Shown here: in pieces, positions 35,670-44,267 of the stretch | Position numbering within the stretch: the stretch's first letter is position 1 | Layout of the letters: every line of letters begins with the position of its first letter | NCBI GenBank assembly: GCA_020847545.1 | Contig: JADLBV010000078.1 | Location: 1 to 51,736, forward strand | Length of the DNA stretch: 51,736 nucleotides | Source of the DNA: Phycisphaerales bacterium | GTDB lineage: Bacteria > Planctomycetota > Phycisphaerae > Tepidisphaerales > Tepidisphaeraceae | Reading direction: 5' to 3' | Position numbers and translations under genes: made by a program | Notes under the pieces: generated by a model | What the model saw: the letters and a program-made list of their open reading frames with translations, nothing else | Databases searched by the model: none | Told to the model about the DNA's origin: nothing

Positions 35670-36794
35670 TCAGCCCCTCTGACTTGGTGGCCCGATGGTC
35701 CCTCGATCCGCCCAGAACGAACGAGTCCAGGTCACGGTTCCACGCAAATCCTCCCGCCAATCCCGGATCAGAGAGTGGATCATCGCCACGTCAACGGCAA
35801 AATCCGAACCGTACGCAGTCACGCGTTTTTCCACCCCCGCCACAATCCGATCACCCGGGTCATCCAGCGAAACAACCGACACATCCCGTGGAATCTCCAG
35901 CCCCGCCTTCCGGCACAGTTCCCCGACCAACTCAACTGAGCGCAGATAGGTGCATATCCACGCACTGATCTGTTTCACATCCGGCGTGCCGCTTGGATCA
36001 AGATTATTCATCACCTGCACGATGCCGCCGGGATGAATTGGTTTGTTCAATTCCCGATGGGCATCCAGATACCCCAAATAGGGTGTGGAAAATCCAAAGT
36101 GACAAGGGTCGTGGTTGATCAGCCCCACATGCCGATGACCCATTGCGTACAGTTTCAGCACGGTTTCGCGGGTGGCGCTCCGCCGATCCACGTCGATGTT
36201 GATCAACCCTGCAAATTGTCGCTCAACCCCCTCGACAATCACCCGCACCCCCCGTGCCGCCAAATCCTGGAGTTCAAATACCTGTCTCTCACGCGGATCC
36301 AATGCCACAATCACCGCGTCACCCACTTCGTCCAACGTCAAGTGATCATTGTGATGGCGAATTTCCACCGCTAATCGCGGCTGCAACTCCGGCGAAGACA
36401 ATGCACGCAACACCTGCCCCGAAAAACGCCCCTCCACCGAATCATCCCACACCGGCAAGATCACAATCACACGCTGTCGGCCAACGATTGCTTCCGATTT
36501 CTGAATATCCTCCTGCGACGCCACCCCCGGCTGCTTGTCCACAATCACACCAATCCGCCGACGCCGACTCAAATACCCCTCCTGCTGCAACCCATCCACA
36601 GCCCGTCGGATGGTATTGCGGCTCATCTTAAGTCGTTGAGCCAACTCATTTTCCGTGCAATACCGCTCCCCCCGGCCAATGCCCCGTTCCATGATGTCGT
36701 GAAATATTTTTTCCCGCGCCACCAGATGCAGCGGCTTGGACCGCCCCAGCGGGTACGCGGGCATCAGGCCGGATGATACGGATAAGTTCGCCAT
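35670..36794 (-). CDS. AraR-like regulator, GntR DNA-binding and LacI effector domains (copy 1)
   Basis: A 374-residue transcriptional regulator. N-terminal GntR-type winged helix (about residues 22-85) with recognition segment MSRNTIRRAV; C-terminal LacI/GalR-like sugar-binding domain from about residue 105, with HRHVGLINHD and DVSVVSLDDPGD. This combination is that of AraR, the arabinose repressor. It precedes the two arabinofuranosidases and isomerase on its own strand and is divergent from the PEP-CTERM cassette, so it probably controls both. The -10 of its likely promoter ends only about seven bases before the ATG, which suggests a leaderless transcript. A downstream ATG at 36764 is possible. 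Confidence 0.88.
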   Translation of the reverse strand: MANLSVSSGLMPAYPLGRSKPLHLVAREKIFHDIMERGIGRGERYCTENELAQRLKMSRNTIRRAVDGLQQEGYLSRRRRIGVIVDKQPGVASQEDIQKSEAIVGRQRVIVILPVWDDSVEGRFSGQVLRALSSPELQPRLAVEIRHHNDHLTLDEVGDAVIVALDPRERQVFELQDLAARGVRVIVEGVERQFAGLINIDVDRRSATRETVLKLYAMGHRHVGLINHDPCHFGFSTPYLGYLDAHRELNKPIHPGGIVQVMNNLDPSGTPDVKQISAWICTYLRSVELVGELCRKAGLEIPRDVSVVSLDDPGDRIVAGVEKRVTAYGSDFAVDVAMIHSLIRDWREDLRGTVTWTRSFWADRGTIGPPSQRG

Positions 36795-36801
36795 GAGTGA
36801 T

Positions 36802-36829
36802 ATTGTACCTTAATGTTCCTTCGTGTCAA
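36802..36829 (-). promoter_or_regulatory. Regulator 1 promoter with operator motifs
   Basis: On the minus strand TTGACA (36824-36829), 16 bases, TACAAT (36802-36807). On the plus strand the same span contains ATTGTACCTTA (36802-36812) and ATGTTCCTT (36813-36821), forming TGT(A/T)CCTT repeats every 10 bases. ATTGTACCTTA recurs exactly at the second regulator's promoter. Binding here would block the promoter, giving autorepression. Confidence 0.65.
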
Positions 36830-36915
36830 GAATAAAGGAATAATTCCATCCTGCTCAATCCAATAAGAATCATAATATCCATTTTTTCATTAGTTTTACT
36901 TTTATCACTTTTTTC

Positions 36916-36943
36916 TTGACATAGGCATCTTTGGTGGTATTAT
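36916..36943 (+). promoter_or_regulatory. Promoter of PEP-CTERM cassette 1
   Basis: TTGACA (36916-36921) and TATTAT (36938-36943) with a 16-base spacer, a strong sigma-70-type promoter. An imperfect stem-loop TGCACCCC / GGAGTGCA (36962-36982) lies in the leader, before a GAGGAGG ribosome binding site and the ATG at 37029. Confidence 0.7.
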
Positions 36944-37028
36944 TCAAATTGAGGTATTGATTGCACCCCATTGTGGAGTGCATGAAATACCCGCTCTTTC
37001 ATCCATCTTTTCTGAGGAGGATCTGCAT

Positions 37029-37940
37029 ATGTTCAAGTCAACCACACTCGCCTCGGCGGCATTGCTGGCGACGGTCTCCTGCACGGCGTGGATGGCCGCC
37101 CCATCCCACGCGGCCACCCTGTTCAGCAGCGATTTTTCAGGCGTCGATAACGCCCAACTTAGTGACAGCCCCGACTGGGCCGATTGGACCGACGACAGCC
37201 CCAGCTATCCAATCCTCACCACGACAACCTTGGACAACCAGGGGTATCTGACAAAAAGCAGCGCTGTTACTGGTGCATATAAATCCGTGCGTGCCGAAAT
37301 TAGCGGCTCGCCGGCAAAATTCGATCCGGCCCAGGACTTGCGTTACCAGATCGATCTGAATCGGATGTACGATACACGATCCCGAACATCCGAAAACATT
37401 TACTTCATCCAATATCTCACCCCTGACCCCACACTTGCGGGCGAATATGTGAGTATGTTTGTTAATTACAACAAAAGCTCAAGTCCATCCGCTTCCACAA
37501 TCAATTTATACCTCCAGCAACGCTCGGCAGGCGGCGCCAGCACTTTGTGGCAACCCAATCTTTCGGGCAACGGAATTGAGCTGGATGATGCTTCGCCAAA
37601 CACCAAAATGGATCTTCAGATGGCAATCGAATTGCGCGACGACACCGGCAGCAATATCCGCGCTGGTTACCAGATCGTGTACAATGGCGTCGGGCAGGGA
37701 TGGGTCTATTCCAATTGGTTTGATGCGACGACCGGATCCGATCCATTCAGCGACGGCTGGACTACTAGCTGGGCCGGCAACACACAGTTGCTGCTGTACA
37801 CCGGCGGAGGATACGGAACAAATGGCTTGGCACAAACATGGATTGACAATGCCATCGTCACCGGAACCCCCGTCCCCGAACCGACCAGCTTGGGTCTGCT
37901 GACGACCGCCGGGTTACTGGCACTGCGCCGCCGGCGATAA
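37029..37940 (+). CDS. PEP-CTERM sorting-domain protein (copy 1)
   Basis: A 303-residue exported protein. A signal peptide (membrane stretch in the first 28 residues, MFKSTTLASAALLATVSCTA onward) is followed by a beta-rich, Ser/Thr/Asp/Asn-rich middle and a C-terminal PEP-CTERM tail: VPEP (about 282-285), a hydrophobic stretch and RRRR. Such tails are handled by exosortases, leaving the protein on or outside the surface. The middle begins with FSSDFSGVDNAQ, suggestive of a lectin-like jelly roll, but no family is assigned. GAGGAGG precedes the ATG. First gene of the cassette with a prepilin-like and a DUF4838 gene. Confidence 0.85.
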   Translation: MFKSTTLASAALLATVSCTAWMAAPSHAATLFSSDFSGVDNAQLSDSPDWADWTDDSPSYPILTTTTLDNQGYLTKSSAVTGAYKSVRAEISGSPAKFDPAQDLRYQIDLNRMYDTRSRTSENIYFIQYLTPDPTLAGEYVSMFVNYNKSSSPSASTINLYLQQRSAGGASTLWQPNLSGNGIELDDASPNTKMDLQMAIELRDDTGSNIRAGYQIVYNGVGQGWVYSNWFDATTGSDPFSDGWTTSWAGNTQLLLYTGGGYGTNGLAQTWIDNAIVTGTPVPEPTSLGLLTTAGLLALRRRR

Positions 37941-37953
37941 GAATTGTGTTAAA

Positions 37954-38001
37954 TCGATTGAGCGCGCCCAACCTGATCAAAAAGGGAGCGCGCTCAATCG
38001 A
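37954..38001 (+). terminator. Intercistronic hairpin after PEP-CTERM gene 1
   Basis: A perfect 14-bp stem, TCGATTGAGCGCGC (37954-37967) and GCGCGCTCAATCGA (37988-38001), with a 20-base loop, then GTTTTAAT. The T-run is short, so partial termination or 3'-end protection of the PEP-CTERM message, lowering expression of the next genes, is the likely role. The second cassette has no equivalent. Confidence 0.65.
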
Positions 38002-38039
38002 GTTTTAATCTCTTGACGGCATGAAAGGTGGATTGCCTT

Positions 38040-38777
38040 ATGAAGCGAAACGCATTTACCTTGGTCGAATTGCTGGTCGTCATCGGCATCATAGCCCTTT
38101 TGATCAGTATCCTGCTGCCGTCGTTGAACAAGGCCCGCCGGGCTTCGCAGGCGGTGGCGTGCGCCTCCAATCTGCGACAGATCGGCATGGCCTTTCAGTT
38201 GTATGGCAACGACCACCAGCAGTGGTATCCGATGAGTGTCGGAGTCAATACATATGTCTGGCCGGGCGGTGACACATCCAACCTCTGGTACGCCTTCATC
38301 GCTCCATATCTGGGATGGAACGGGGACACCAGTGTCAACGGATTCATCTACCCAAGAGTTCTGGATTGCCCCGCATACGACCGCACGGTCAATGTGACAT
38401 GGAACAGTACGTCCAACAACTGGGTGTATATCTCCTACGGATATAACGACGTTTATTTCGGCAACTGGAGTTTCTCCAATCCGGGTACTCAAAGTCGAAA
38501 TTTCAAACGCACCCAGATCAAGCGGGCCGCCGACAAGTTTGTGGTGGTGGATTCGCTGTACATGATCACCCGCTGTCAAAACACCCCCATCACCTCCCCT
38601 TATTACATCCAGCCGCGCCATGACAATCGATGCAATGCCCTGTTCGCCGATGGTCACGTCACGATCATGACCCCCGAGGAGATGGTCGGCGACGGCATCA
38701 TAGGCAGTCCAAGCAATACCGATGCCTTATTGCAACACTGGTACAACTATTGCTTCACGCCGGGGGCGTGGAACTGA
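38040..38777 (+). CDS. Prepilin-type N-terminal methylation protein with H-x-DG-like end (copy 1)
   Basis: A 245-residue protein starting with a type IV prepilin-like leader: [20 protein letters not shown], cleaved before the phenylalanine and then anchored by the hydrophobic helix. The rest has conserved [20 protein letters not shown] and, near the end, NALFADGHVTIM, the motif shared with DUF1559-type proteins abundant in planctomycetes. These are thought to be pseudopilin-like surface proteins of unknown role. It follows the PEP-CTERM gene by 99 bases including the hairpin and precedes the DUF4838 gene. AAAGGTGG lies eight bases before the ATG. Confidence 0.88.
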   Translation: MKRNAFTLVELLVVIGIIALLISILLPSLNKARRASQAVACASNLRQIGMAFQLYGNDHQQWYPMSVGVNTYVWPGGDTSNLWYAFIAPYLGWNGDTSVNGFIYPRVLDCPAYDRTVNVTWNSTSNNWVYISYGYNDVYFGNWSFSNPGTQSRNFKRTQIKRAADKFVVVDSLYMITRCQNTPITSPYYIQPRHDNRCNALFADGHVTIMTPEEMVGDGIIGSPSNTDALLQHWYNYCFTPGAWN

Positions 38778-38853
38778 TTTGATTCGATAACGTTGTTCGT
38801 TGAAACAACCATCCAACCATCCAGGGAGGAGTGGCCGCGCCCATTCCATCAAT

Positions 38854-41223
38854 ATGATCAAATTTCACCACTTTGTTTTGGCTGTTTTGGCCTTCGTATC
38901 GGTTTCGATGGCAGGCCAACCCGTGACAGTCTTCGATCAAGGGAAGTCGCATGTTTATCTTTCGATCGATTCGCCACAACTGGCCAACCTCTCCTACCCG
39001 ACATTCATCACCGGCGATGCGCTCAATGACCTCAAACGCTGTTTCAAGCTGATGACCGGACACGAATTGCCGGCCGCCGCCGCCGATGGTTTGATCCCCC
39101 TGCGGTTGGTGATGATCGACCCGGCCGCCGATGCCAAGGCGGACCATCCGCTGGGCCGACAGGGATATGAAATTCGCATCAGCGACAAGGAGATCGTCAT
39201 CACCGCCCCCACCAAGCTGGGCGTGGGCAACGGCATCTATCACCTGCTGGATGGATGGGGCTGTCGCTGGATCATGCCCACAGAAGATGGGGAGTTCATT
39301 CCAAAGCAGTCGACACTCACCCTGCCGGCGGGTGTTCAACGGCACACCCGGTACATGGACCAGCGCTTTGACGGCGGACAGGATGCTGCCGGCAATCTCT
39401 GGCGGGCGCGTAACGGCTGCGGCCTGGAAGGATGGATCACCTTTCAACACTACTTCCATTACTTTTTCCCGCCGGAGGAATATTTCAAGGATCACCCCGA
39501 ATTTTACGCCTGGCGGGCCGGGGCGCGCCGACCTGTGCAGTTGGAGACCGCCAATCCGCAGGTCATTGAGCTGATGATCCAAAAGGCCAGGGAGTTGTTG
39601 CGCAGCACCCCCGGGCGAGACAGTGTGCCGGTCGACTGGGATGACAACATCGACTATTCGGTCAGTCCCGAAAGCCTGGCGCTCGATCCCCCCAACAATC
39701 CGCGATTTCTGGGTGTTCCTTCAATGACGGACCGCGCGGTGCGGGTGGCCAACGCCGTGGCGGAGGGGATCGAAAAGGAATTCCCCGGCAAAATCGTCGG
39801 TTTTTACGCCTACACCCATCACACCCTGCCACCGGTGGCCGTCAAACCGCGCCCGAACGTCGGCGTGGGTGTCACCCGCGCGGGATTCAGTTCCATCCGC
39901 TACATGCCCGATCCAAAAGACGCCGACTCCATGGCCTATTGGAAGGTGTTGTCGGACTGGCTGGCGATCTGCAACCATGTCTACACTTATGACTACGATC
40001 CCATCCCCCGCACCGAAGGGCTTCCCAGCGCCCTGATCCTGCAACGGGCCGAGGCGATTAAAAAACAGTACGCCATGGGTGTCAAAGGCAATTACACCGA
40101 CAAAGTCACCGCCAATCTCGCCTTGCAGTTCGCCGACTATTATCTGGAATATCGCATCAAGGCCGATCCCAGCCGCGATCCCAAAACCGAATTGAAGCAG
40201 TTGTGCGACGTCTTTTTCGGCCCGGCCGCCGAGGGGATGTACGGCTATTATCTTGCCCTCGACGCCGCTTCGCACGTCATCACGTCAACCCCTTCCACCG
40301 ATTGGACTGTTCTGGCGATCAAGGACTATTTCACGCCGGAAATTCTCTCCGATGCCGCCAAACATCTGGACACGGCCGCCCGCGCCGCCAAGGATTCACC
40401 CACCATCGCCCGCCGGGTTCAAATGGTGCGGCAGGGCTTTGAAACCCTCGAAAACACCATCGCCGGTTTTCGACGTGCCGAATCGAACGATTATGGCGGT
40501 TCCGTCGCCGCCTTCGCACGCGCGGTTCAATCGGCCGAAAAGCTGAATGCGATGGGGGAGGGCCTGGTCGCGCTGGATCGTTTCAAAACGGTATTGGATG
40601 AGGCGAAACTCAAGACACTGGCTAAATATTTCCCCCAGCGGTTTGGTTACCAACGAAGCTGGCTGCTGCTCGGGCCGGTTCCCAACGACTATCGCGACGC
40701 ACAGTGGTATGAGGAGGATTTCCCCAAGGCCCTTTTCCCCGATGGGGTGAAGGTGGGCCAGCCGGTGAAGCTGACCGATGGAAAAACCGCCAACTGGATC
40801 TCTTACACCAGCCCGGAAGGACAAATTGCCTTTTCCGATGCGTTTGAAAACATCAAGCGGGACTGGCATTTTTCCAGCGCCCACGCCCTGTTGGCGGTTC
40901 AATCCCCCGCCACCCGGAAGGTGCAGTTTCGCCTCAGCAGCTTCAATCCCATGCGCCTGTTCCTCAACGGCAAACAGGTCTACGAACAGCTTGGATGGGA
41001 CAGCGACCCGCCCGATCAGCGAATCATCACGGTGGACCTCAATACCGGCCTGAACCTGATCGTCATCAGCGGCAGCGAATATTGCTGGCAGTCGCCGGTC
41101 TATCGCTGGGGCTTTTATTTCCGCATCACCGACACCAACGGCAACCTTGTGACCGACCTTCGCACCTCATCGCAAATCCCCGATGTCGCCAAAGCATGGT
41201 CTGCAACGACGGGATCACATTGA
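38854..41223 (+). CDS. Secreted DUF4838 glycan-active protein (copy 1)
   Basis: A 789-residue exported protein. The signal peptide (MIKFHHFVLAVLAFVSVSMAG) is followed by an alpha-glucuronidase-like N-terminal fold with GYEIRISDKEIVITAP and WGCRWIMPTEDGEFIP, then the DUF4838 core with PESLALDPPNNP, FYAYTHHTLPPVAVKP and YTYDYDPIP. DUF4838 proteins are related to glycoside hydrolases of the GH67/GH20 type fold; the precise reaction is unknown. Acidic residues in VPVDWDDNIDYS may be catalytic. A C-terminal beta-sandwich (from about 650) is sugar-binding-like. The ATG at 38854 gives a clean signal peptide, although the strong GGGAGGAG lies 25 bases upstream. Confidence 0.85.
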   Translation: MIKFHHFVLAVLAFVSVSMAGQPVTVFDQGKSHVYLSIDSPQLANLSYPTFITGDALNDLKRCFKLMTGHELPAAAADGLIPLRLVMIDPAADAKADHPLGRQGYEIRISDKEIVITAPTKLGVGNGIYHLLDGWGCRWIMPTEDGEFIPKQSTLTLPAGVQRHTRYMDQRFDGGQDAAGNLWRARNGCGLEGWITFQHYFHYFFPPEEYFKDHPEFYAWRAGARRPVQLETANPQVIELMIQKARELLRSTPGRDSVPVDWDDNIDYSVSPESLALDPPNNPRFLGVPSMTDRAVRVANAVAEGIEKEFPGKIVGFYAYTHHTLPPVAVKPRPNVGVGVTRAGFSSIRYMPDPKDADSMAYWKVLSDWLAICNHVYTYDYDPIPRTEGLPSALILQRAEAIKKQYAMGVKGNYTDKVTANLALQFADYYLEYRIKADPSRDPKTELKQLCDVFFGPAAEGMYGYYLALDAASHVITSTPSTDWTVLAIKDYFTPEILSDAAKHLDTAARAAKDSPTIARRVQMVRQGFETLENTIAGFRRAESNDYGGSVAAFARAVQSAEKLNAMGEGLVALDRFKTVLDEAKLKTLAKYFPQRFGYQRSWLLLGPVPNDYRDAQWYEEDFPKALFPDGVKVGQPVKLTDGKTANWISYTSPEGQIAFSDAFENIKRDWHFSSAHALLAVQSPATRKVQFRLSSFNPMRLFLNGKQVYEQLGWDSDPPDQRIITVDLNTGLNLIVISGSEYCWQSPVYRWGFYFRITDTNGNLVTDLRTSSQIPDVAKAWSATTGSH

Positions 41224-41241
41224 GTGCGATCGTGTGATGTT

Positions 41242-42315
41242 CTAACCGCGCGACGGCGGGGCGATGCTGCCACGGTCCACCCAGATACTGGGTATCCAGG
41301 TGATGGTCCCCTGCTTTTCCTTTGGCCATTGATGAAGAAGCCGATGAATCTCCGCGGCTACGGACTCATAATCATCTGTGTAGGCGCTGATCGGCGTACC
41401 CAGCACGGCCACCGTTTCATGGCCCGGATCGTCCAGGGTGATGACCGATACATCGTCCGGACATCGCAACCCCGCCTCGGCGCAAGCCTTGCCCACCATG
41501 CCCACCCCCGCCATAAACGTACAGACCCAGGCCGATATCTCGCCAACGTCCACGCGGCGGGGCGTTTGGGCACAAAACATCTCCTGCACAATGGCATTGG
41601 CATGAATGTCCCGCTTTAACTCGCGATGGGCATCCAGAAAGCCCAGATAAGCACTTGAAAACGCCAGGTGCGAGACATCGTGATTGATCAGGCCGACGTG
41701 ACGATGACCCAGCGCGTACAGCTTCTTGACCGATTCCGCGGTGGCGACCCGACGCTCACCATCCACCGCGATAAAGTCAGGATAAATGGCCCCGGCCGCA
41801 CACAACAGCACTCGTCCCCCCTGCTCCACCAGTTTATGCAATTGCCACAGTTGCCGGCCACGTGGATCGACTGCCAAAATAACATCATCCACCGTCAACT
41901 GTTCATCATCATTGTGGCGGATTTCCACGGCCAAGGGGGGATCCAGTCGCGGCGACGAAAGCGCCCGCAGCAACGGCCCTGAATATCGCCCGCCGATGGA
42001 ATCATCCCATGCCGGCAAAACCACGACCAATCGTTGACGAATAGCAGCGGTCCCCGCATCCGCATCATTGCCGGTGCGCGGGCCAACCAGAATCCCGACC
42101 CGCTTGCGCCGATGGAGAACCCCTTCATTCTCCAATTGTTCCATCGACTTGCGAATCGTATTGCGGCTGACCGACAAGTTGTGGGCCAACTCCCCTTCCG
42201 TGGCATAAACGTGGCCAGCCGGATAATTCCCCTTGGCCAGGTCGCGCAACACCTTCTCACGGATTTGAACCGTAAGTCTTTCGTTTCCTTCATCCAATTC
42301 CGTAGAAATCGCCAT
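41242..42315 (-). CDS. AraR-like regulator, GntR DNA-binding and LacI effector domains (copy 2)
   Basis: A 357-residue paralogue of the first regulator. Winged helix from about residue 14 with recognition segment VSRNTIRKSM (SRNTIR as in copy 1), then effector domain with HRHVGLINHD, YLGFLDAHRELKRD and DDVSVITLDDPGH. The two effector domains differ enough in the binding pocket region that they might sense different sugars. It is convergent with DUF4838 copy 1 (18 bases) and divergent from cassette 2. The ATG at 42315 has GAGGTGAT before it, so unlike copy 1 it has a normal leader. Confidence 0.88.
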   Translation of the reverse strand: MAISTELDEGNERLTVQIREKVLRDLAKGNYPAGHVYATEGELAHNLSVSRNTIRKSMEQLENEGVLHRRKRVGILVGPRTGNDADAGTAAIRQRLVVVLPAWDDSIGGRYSGPLLRALSSPRLDPPLAVEIRHNDDEQLTVDDVILAVDPRGRQLWQLHKLVEQGGRVLLCAAGAIYPDFIAVDGERRVATAESVKKLYALGHRHVGLINHDVSHLAFSSAYLGFLDAHRELKRDIHANAIVQEMFCAQTPRRVDVGEISAWVCTFMAGVGMVGKACAEAGLRCPDDVSVITLDDPGHETVAVLGTPISAYTDDYESVAAEIHRLLHQWPKEKQGTITWIPSIWVDRGSIAPPSRG

Positions 42316-42332
42316 CAATCACCTCATGATCC

Positions 42333-42347
42333 ATTGTAAGGTACAAT
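42333..42347. promoter_or_regulatory. Operator palindrome at regulator 2
   Basis: ATTGTA-AGG-TACAAT is a perfect 6+3+6 palindrome. On the minus strand it contains ATTGTACCTTA, identical to the site at 36802-36812, and its TACAAT is also the -10 candidate of the regulator's promoter (TTGCTT 17 bases before). A GntR-type operator for autorepression is likely. Confidence 0.65.
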
Positions 42348-42376
42348 TAAATGAAAAGCAAGGATATAAATTTAAT

Positions 42377-42389
42377 ATGTTCCTTATGT
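42377..42389. promoter_or_regulatory. Second operator motif in cassette 2
   Basis: ATGTTCCTTATGT contains ATGTTCCTT, identical to 36813-36821 in front of cassette 1. It lies between the two divergent promoters, 22 bases before the -35 of the cassette 2 promoter. Confidence 0.5.
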
Positions 42390-42410
42390 AAAAATAATTT
42401 AATTTTATTC

Positions 42411-42438
42411 TTGACATAATAATATTTCGAGATATATT
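42411..42438 (+). promoter_or_regulatory. Promoter of PEP-CTERM cassette 2
   Basis: TTGACA (42411-42416), 16-base spacer, TATATT (42433-42438): same architecture and spacing as the cassette 1 promoter, and both are preceded by TTCTTGACATA. AAGGAG stands before the ATG at 42469. Confidence 0.7.
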
Positions 42439-42468
42439 GCATCAGGTTCATATCAAAGGAGAGCAAAA

Positions 42469-43488
42469 ATGAGCGTACTGGCACAGAAGCAACTGAAAAG
42501 TGTAACGGTGGCCGTTATTTTGGGCTTGGCGGCCTCGGCTCCGGCCGCGGTTATTTTCGACGGTGTTCCAACCGGTCAACCCAACGGAACCACCCTCGAC
42601 AGCCTTCCCCAATGGTCACAATCATGGCAGACGGATGGGGCGGCCGGTTACAGCGGAACGATGCAGAACAACCAAGTCCAGACGGGCCTCGACGGCACAG
42701 CCGGTGGTGGGAGTTGGCGATATCTGGGCTTCCGTGCCGATTCCGGCCCAGGTGTGGCACAGACCTATGACGCCACCAGTTCCCCCCTGCATTATCTGAT
42801 CGACATCGACAAGATGATCGACAACGGATCGCACTCATTTACCACATACAATAACTTTTTCACCTTTTATCTGACCCCCGAAGACTATTCCACCCAACCC
42901 TTCAATTCGCTGGGTGAGAAAATCGCGGTCACAGTGCAGTATAATTATGGCACAGGCCGGGGATCCGGTGTCAACGCGTGGGACCCGAATTTAATAGTCT
43001 CGTTACTGGTGATCAATAAAAATGGCGATGTCGGAGAACCAGCTACAGATGTCGGCACCACCGTTGCAACCAAGACATTTTATTACACGCACATCGATCG
43101 TCCCGATGGCGATCCCGACGGCGATCGCGGCAGCATGTCGCTGGACCTGCAATGGGATGACGGCCAGGGGTTTCGACTGATCGCAACGCCTGGCTTCGCG
43201 AGCGACAAGGATCCAAGCTATAGCCCGGGGCCGCTGGATACCGGTTGGATCGATCCCACAACCGTTGCGAATTCGCCGCTTGGCGACACGTCCGCGTTTG
43301 GACTGGACTGGAAAACCCGCTGGAATGGCGACACGAAGTTTTTCATCGAAAACTCCACCGCTCCATATGGGATTCCGGTAACGAATTTGAGCTTGGTTCA
43401 AGTGACTCAAAACGTGGTTCCAGAACCGGCCGGCATGGCCATTATTGGGCTAATCACCATGGGTTTGGCCGAGCGACGCCGCCGGTAA
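42469..43488 (+). CDS. PEP-CTERM sorting-domain protein (copy 2)
   Basis: A 339-residue exported protein with a signal peptide (VAVILGLAASAPAAV) and a C-terminal PEP-CTERM tail, VPEP at about 317-320, hydrophobic stretch and RRRR. The middle is rich in Gly, Asp, Ser and Thr, with FDGVPTGQPNGTTLDSLPQW at the start and WKTRWNGDTKFF near the end, comparable in position with WTTSWAGNTQLL of copy 1. The two proteins share layout and a few motifs but little continuous identity, so the mature domains have diverged much more than the flanking genes. First gene of the second cassette. Confidence 0.85.
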   Translation: MSVLAQKQLKSVTVAVILGLAASAPAAVIFDGVPTGQPNGTTLDSLPQWSQSWQTDGAAGYSGTMQNNQVQTGLDGTAGGGSWRYLGFRADSGPGVAQTYDATSSPLHYLIDIDKMIDNGSHSFTTYNNFFTFYLTPEDYSTQPFNSLGEKIAVTVQYNYGTGRGSGVNAWDPNLIVSLLVINKNGDVGEPATDVGTTVATKTFYYTHIDRPDGDPDGDRGSMSLDLQWDDGQGFRLIATPGFASDKDPSYSPGPLDTGWIDPTTVANSPLGDTSAFGLDWKTRWNGDTKFFIENSTAPYGIPVTNLSLVQVTQNVVPEPAGMAIIGLITMGLAERRRR

Positions 43489-43511
43489 TCTGATAACAGG
43501 AGCTTCAAGCC

Positions 43512-44231
43512 ATGACCAAACGTATTCGTGGTTTCACCCTTGTGGAGCTGCTGGTCGTCATCGGCATCATAGCCCTTTTGATCAGTATATTGTTGCCGGC
43601 GTTGAACAAGGCTCGCCGGTCGGCCCAGACGGTGGCCTGCGCCTCCAACCTGCGGCAACTGGGACTGGCGATGACGATGTACGCCAACGCCAACCGGGAT
43701 GTTTTCCCCCCAACCTATTGGGAAAGCACCTGGTGGTGGAATGGCCATACCACCTATACCAGCATCTGGGCCGCATTTATCGGCAAATATGTCGGTTGGA
43801 ACGAGGATTCGGTCAATTTTATCCTGCCCAAGCTCTTCATATGCCCCTCGTATGAGCCGGCCATTGATGTCAACTGGGCCAGCACCGCGCCCAATTGGGC
43901 TAACGTCTCATACGGGTATAATTACCTGAAGCTGGGAATCACGATGTGGACGCCGATCCCCACCAAGCGGACCAGCATTCGTCGGCCGGCCGATAAGATT
44001 CTGCTGGCCGATTCAGGCTATTCTCCATTGTATCCGCCGGGTGGCATCATCATCCTTTCCGCGGACACTTCACAGGGATATCTTCTGTCCAAACGCCACA
44101 ACAATGGCTCCAACATCCTGTTTATCGATGGGCATGTTGACCTGCACTCCTATGACGAAATGCACGGCATCCCACCGCTGTTTAATTTATCAAATGCGTA
44201 TTTGAAATATTGGGATGTCACCGCACCGTAA
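43512..44231 (+). CDS. Prepilin-type N-terminal methylation protein with H-x-DG-like end (copy 2)
   Basis: A 239-residue paralogue of the gene at 38040. The leader [20 protein letters not shown] carries the prepilin peptidase site before the phenylalanine; [20 protein letters not shown] follows, and [12 protein letters not shown] is the C-terminal motif. Central aromatic residues ([20 protein letters not shown]) correspond to a similar stretch in copy 1. A 40-base block coding for the leader is identical to copy 1 at nucleotide level. It begins 23 bases after the PEP-CTERM gene, with AGGAGC before the ATG. Confidence 0.88.
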   Translation: MTKRIRGFTLVELLVVIGIIALLISILLPALNKARRSAQTVACASNLRQLGLAMTMYANANRDVFPPTYWESTWWWNGHTTYTSIWAAFIGKYVGWNEDSVNFILPKLFICPSYEPAIDVNWASTAPNWANVSYGYNYLKLGITMWTPIPTKRTSIRRPADKILLADSGYSPLYPPGGIIILSADTSQGYLLSKRHNNGSNILFIDGHVDLHSYDEMHGIPPLFNLSNAYLKYWDVTAP

Positions 44232-44267
44232 ATAGATAGCCGCTCAAGACTTTTACCCGTTAATCTG

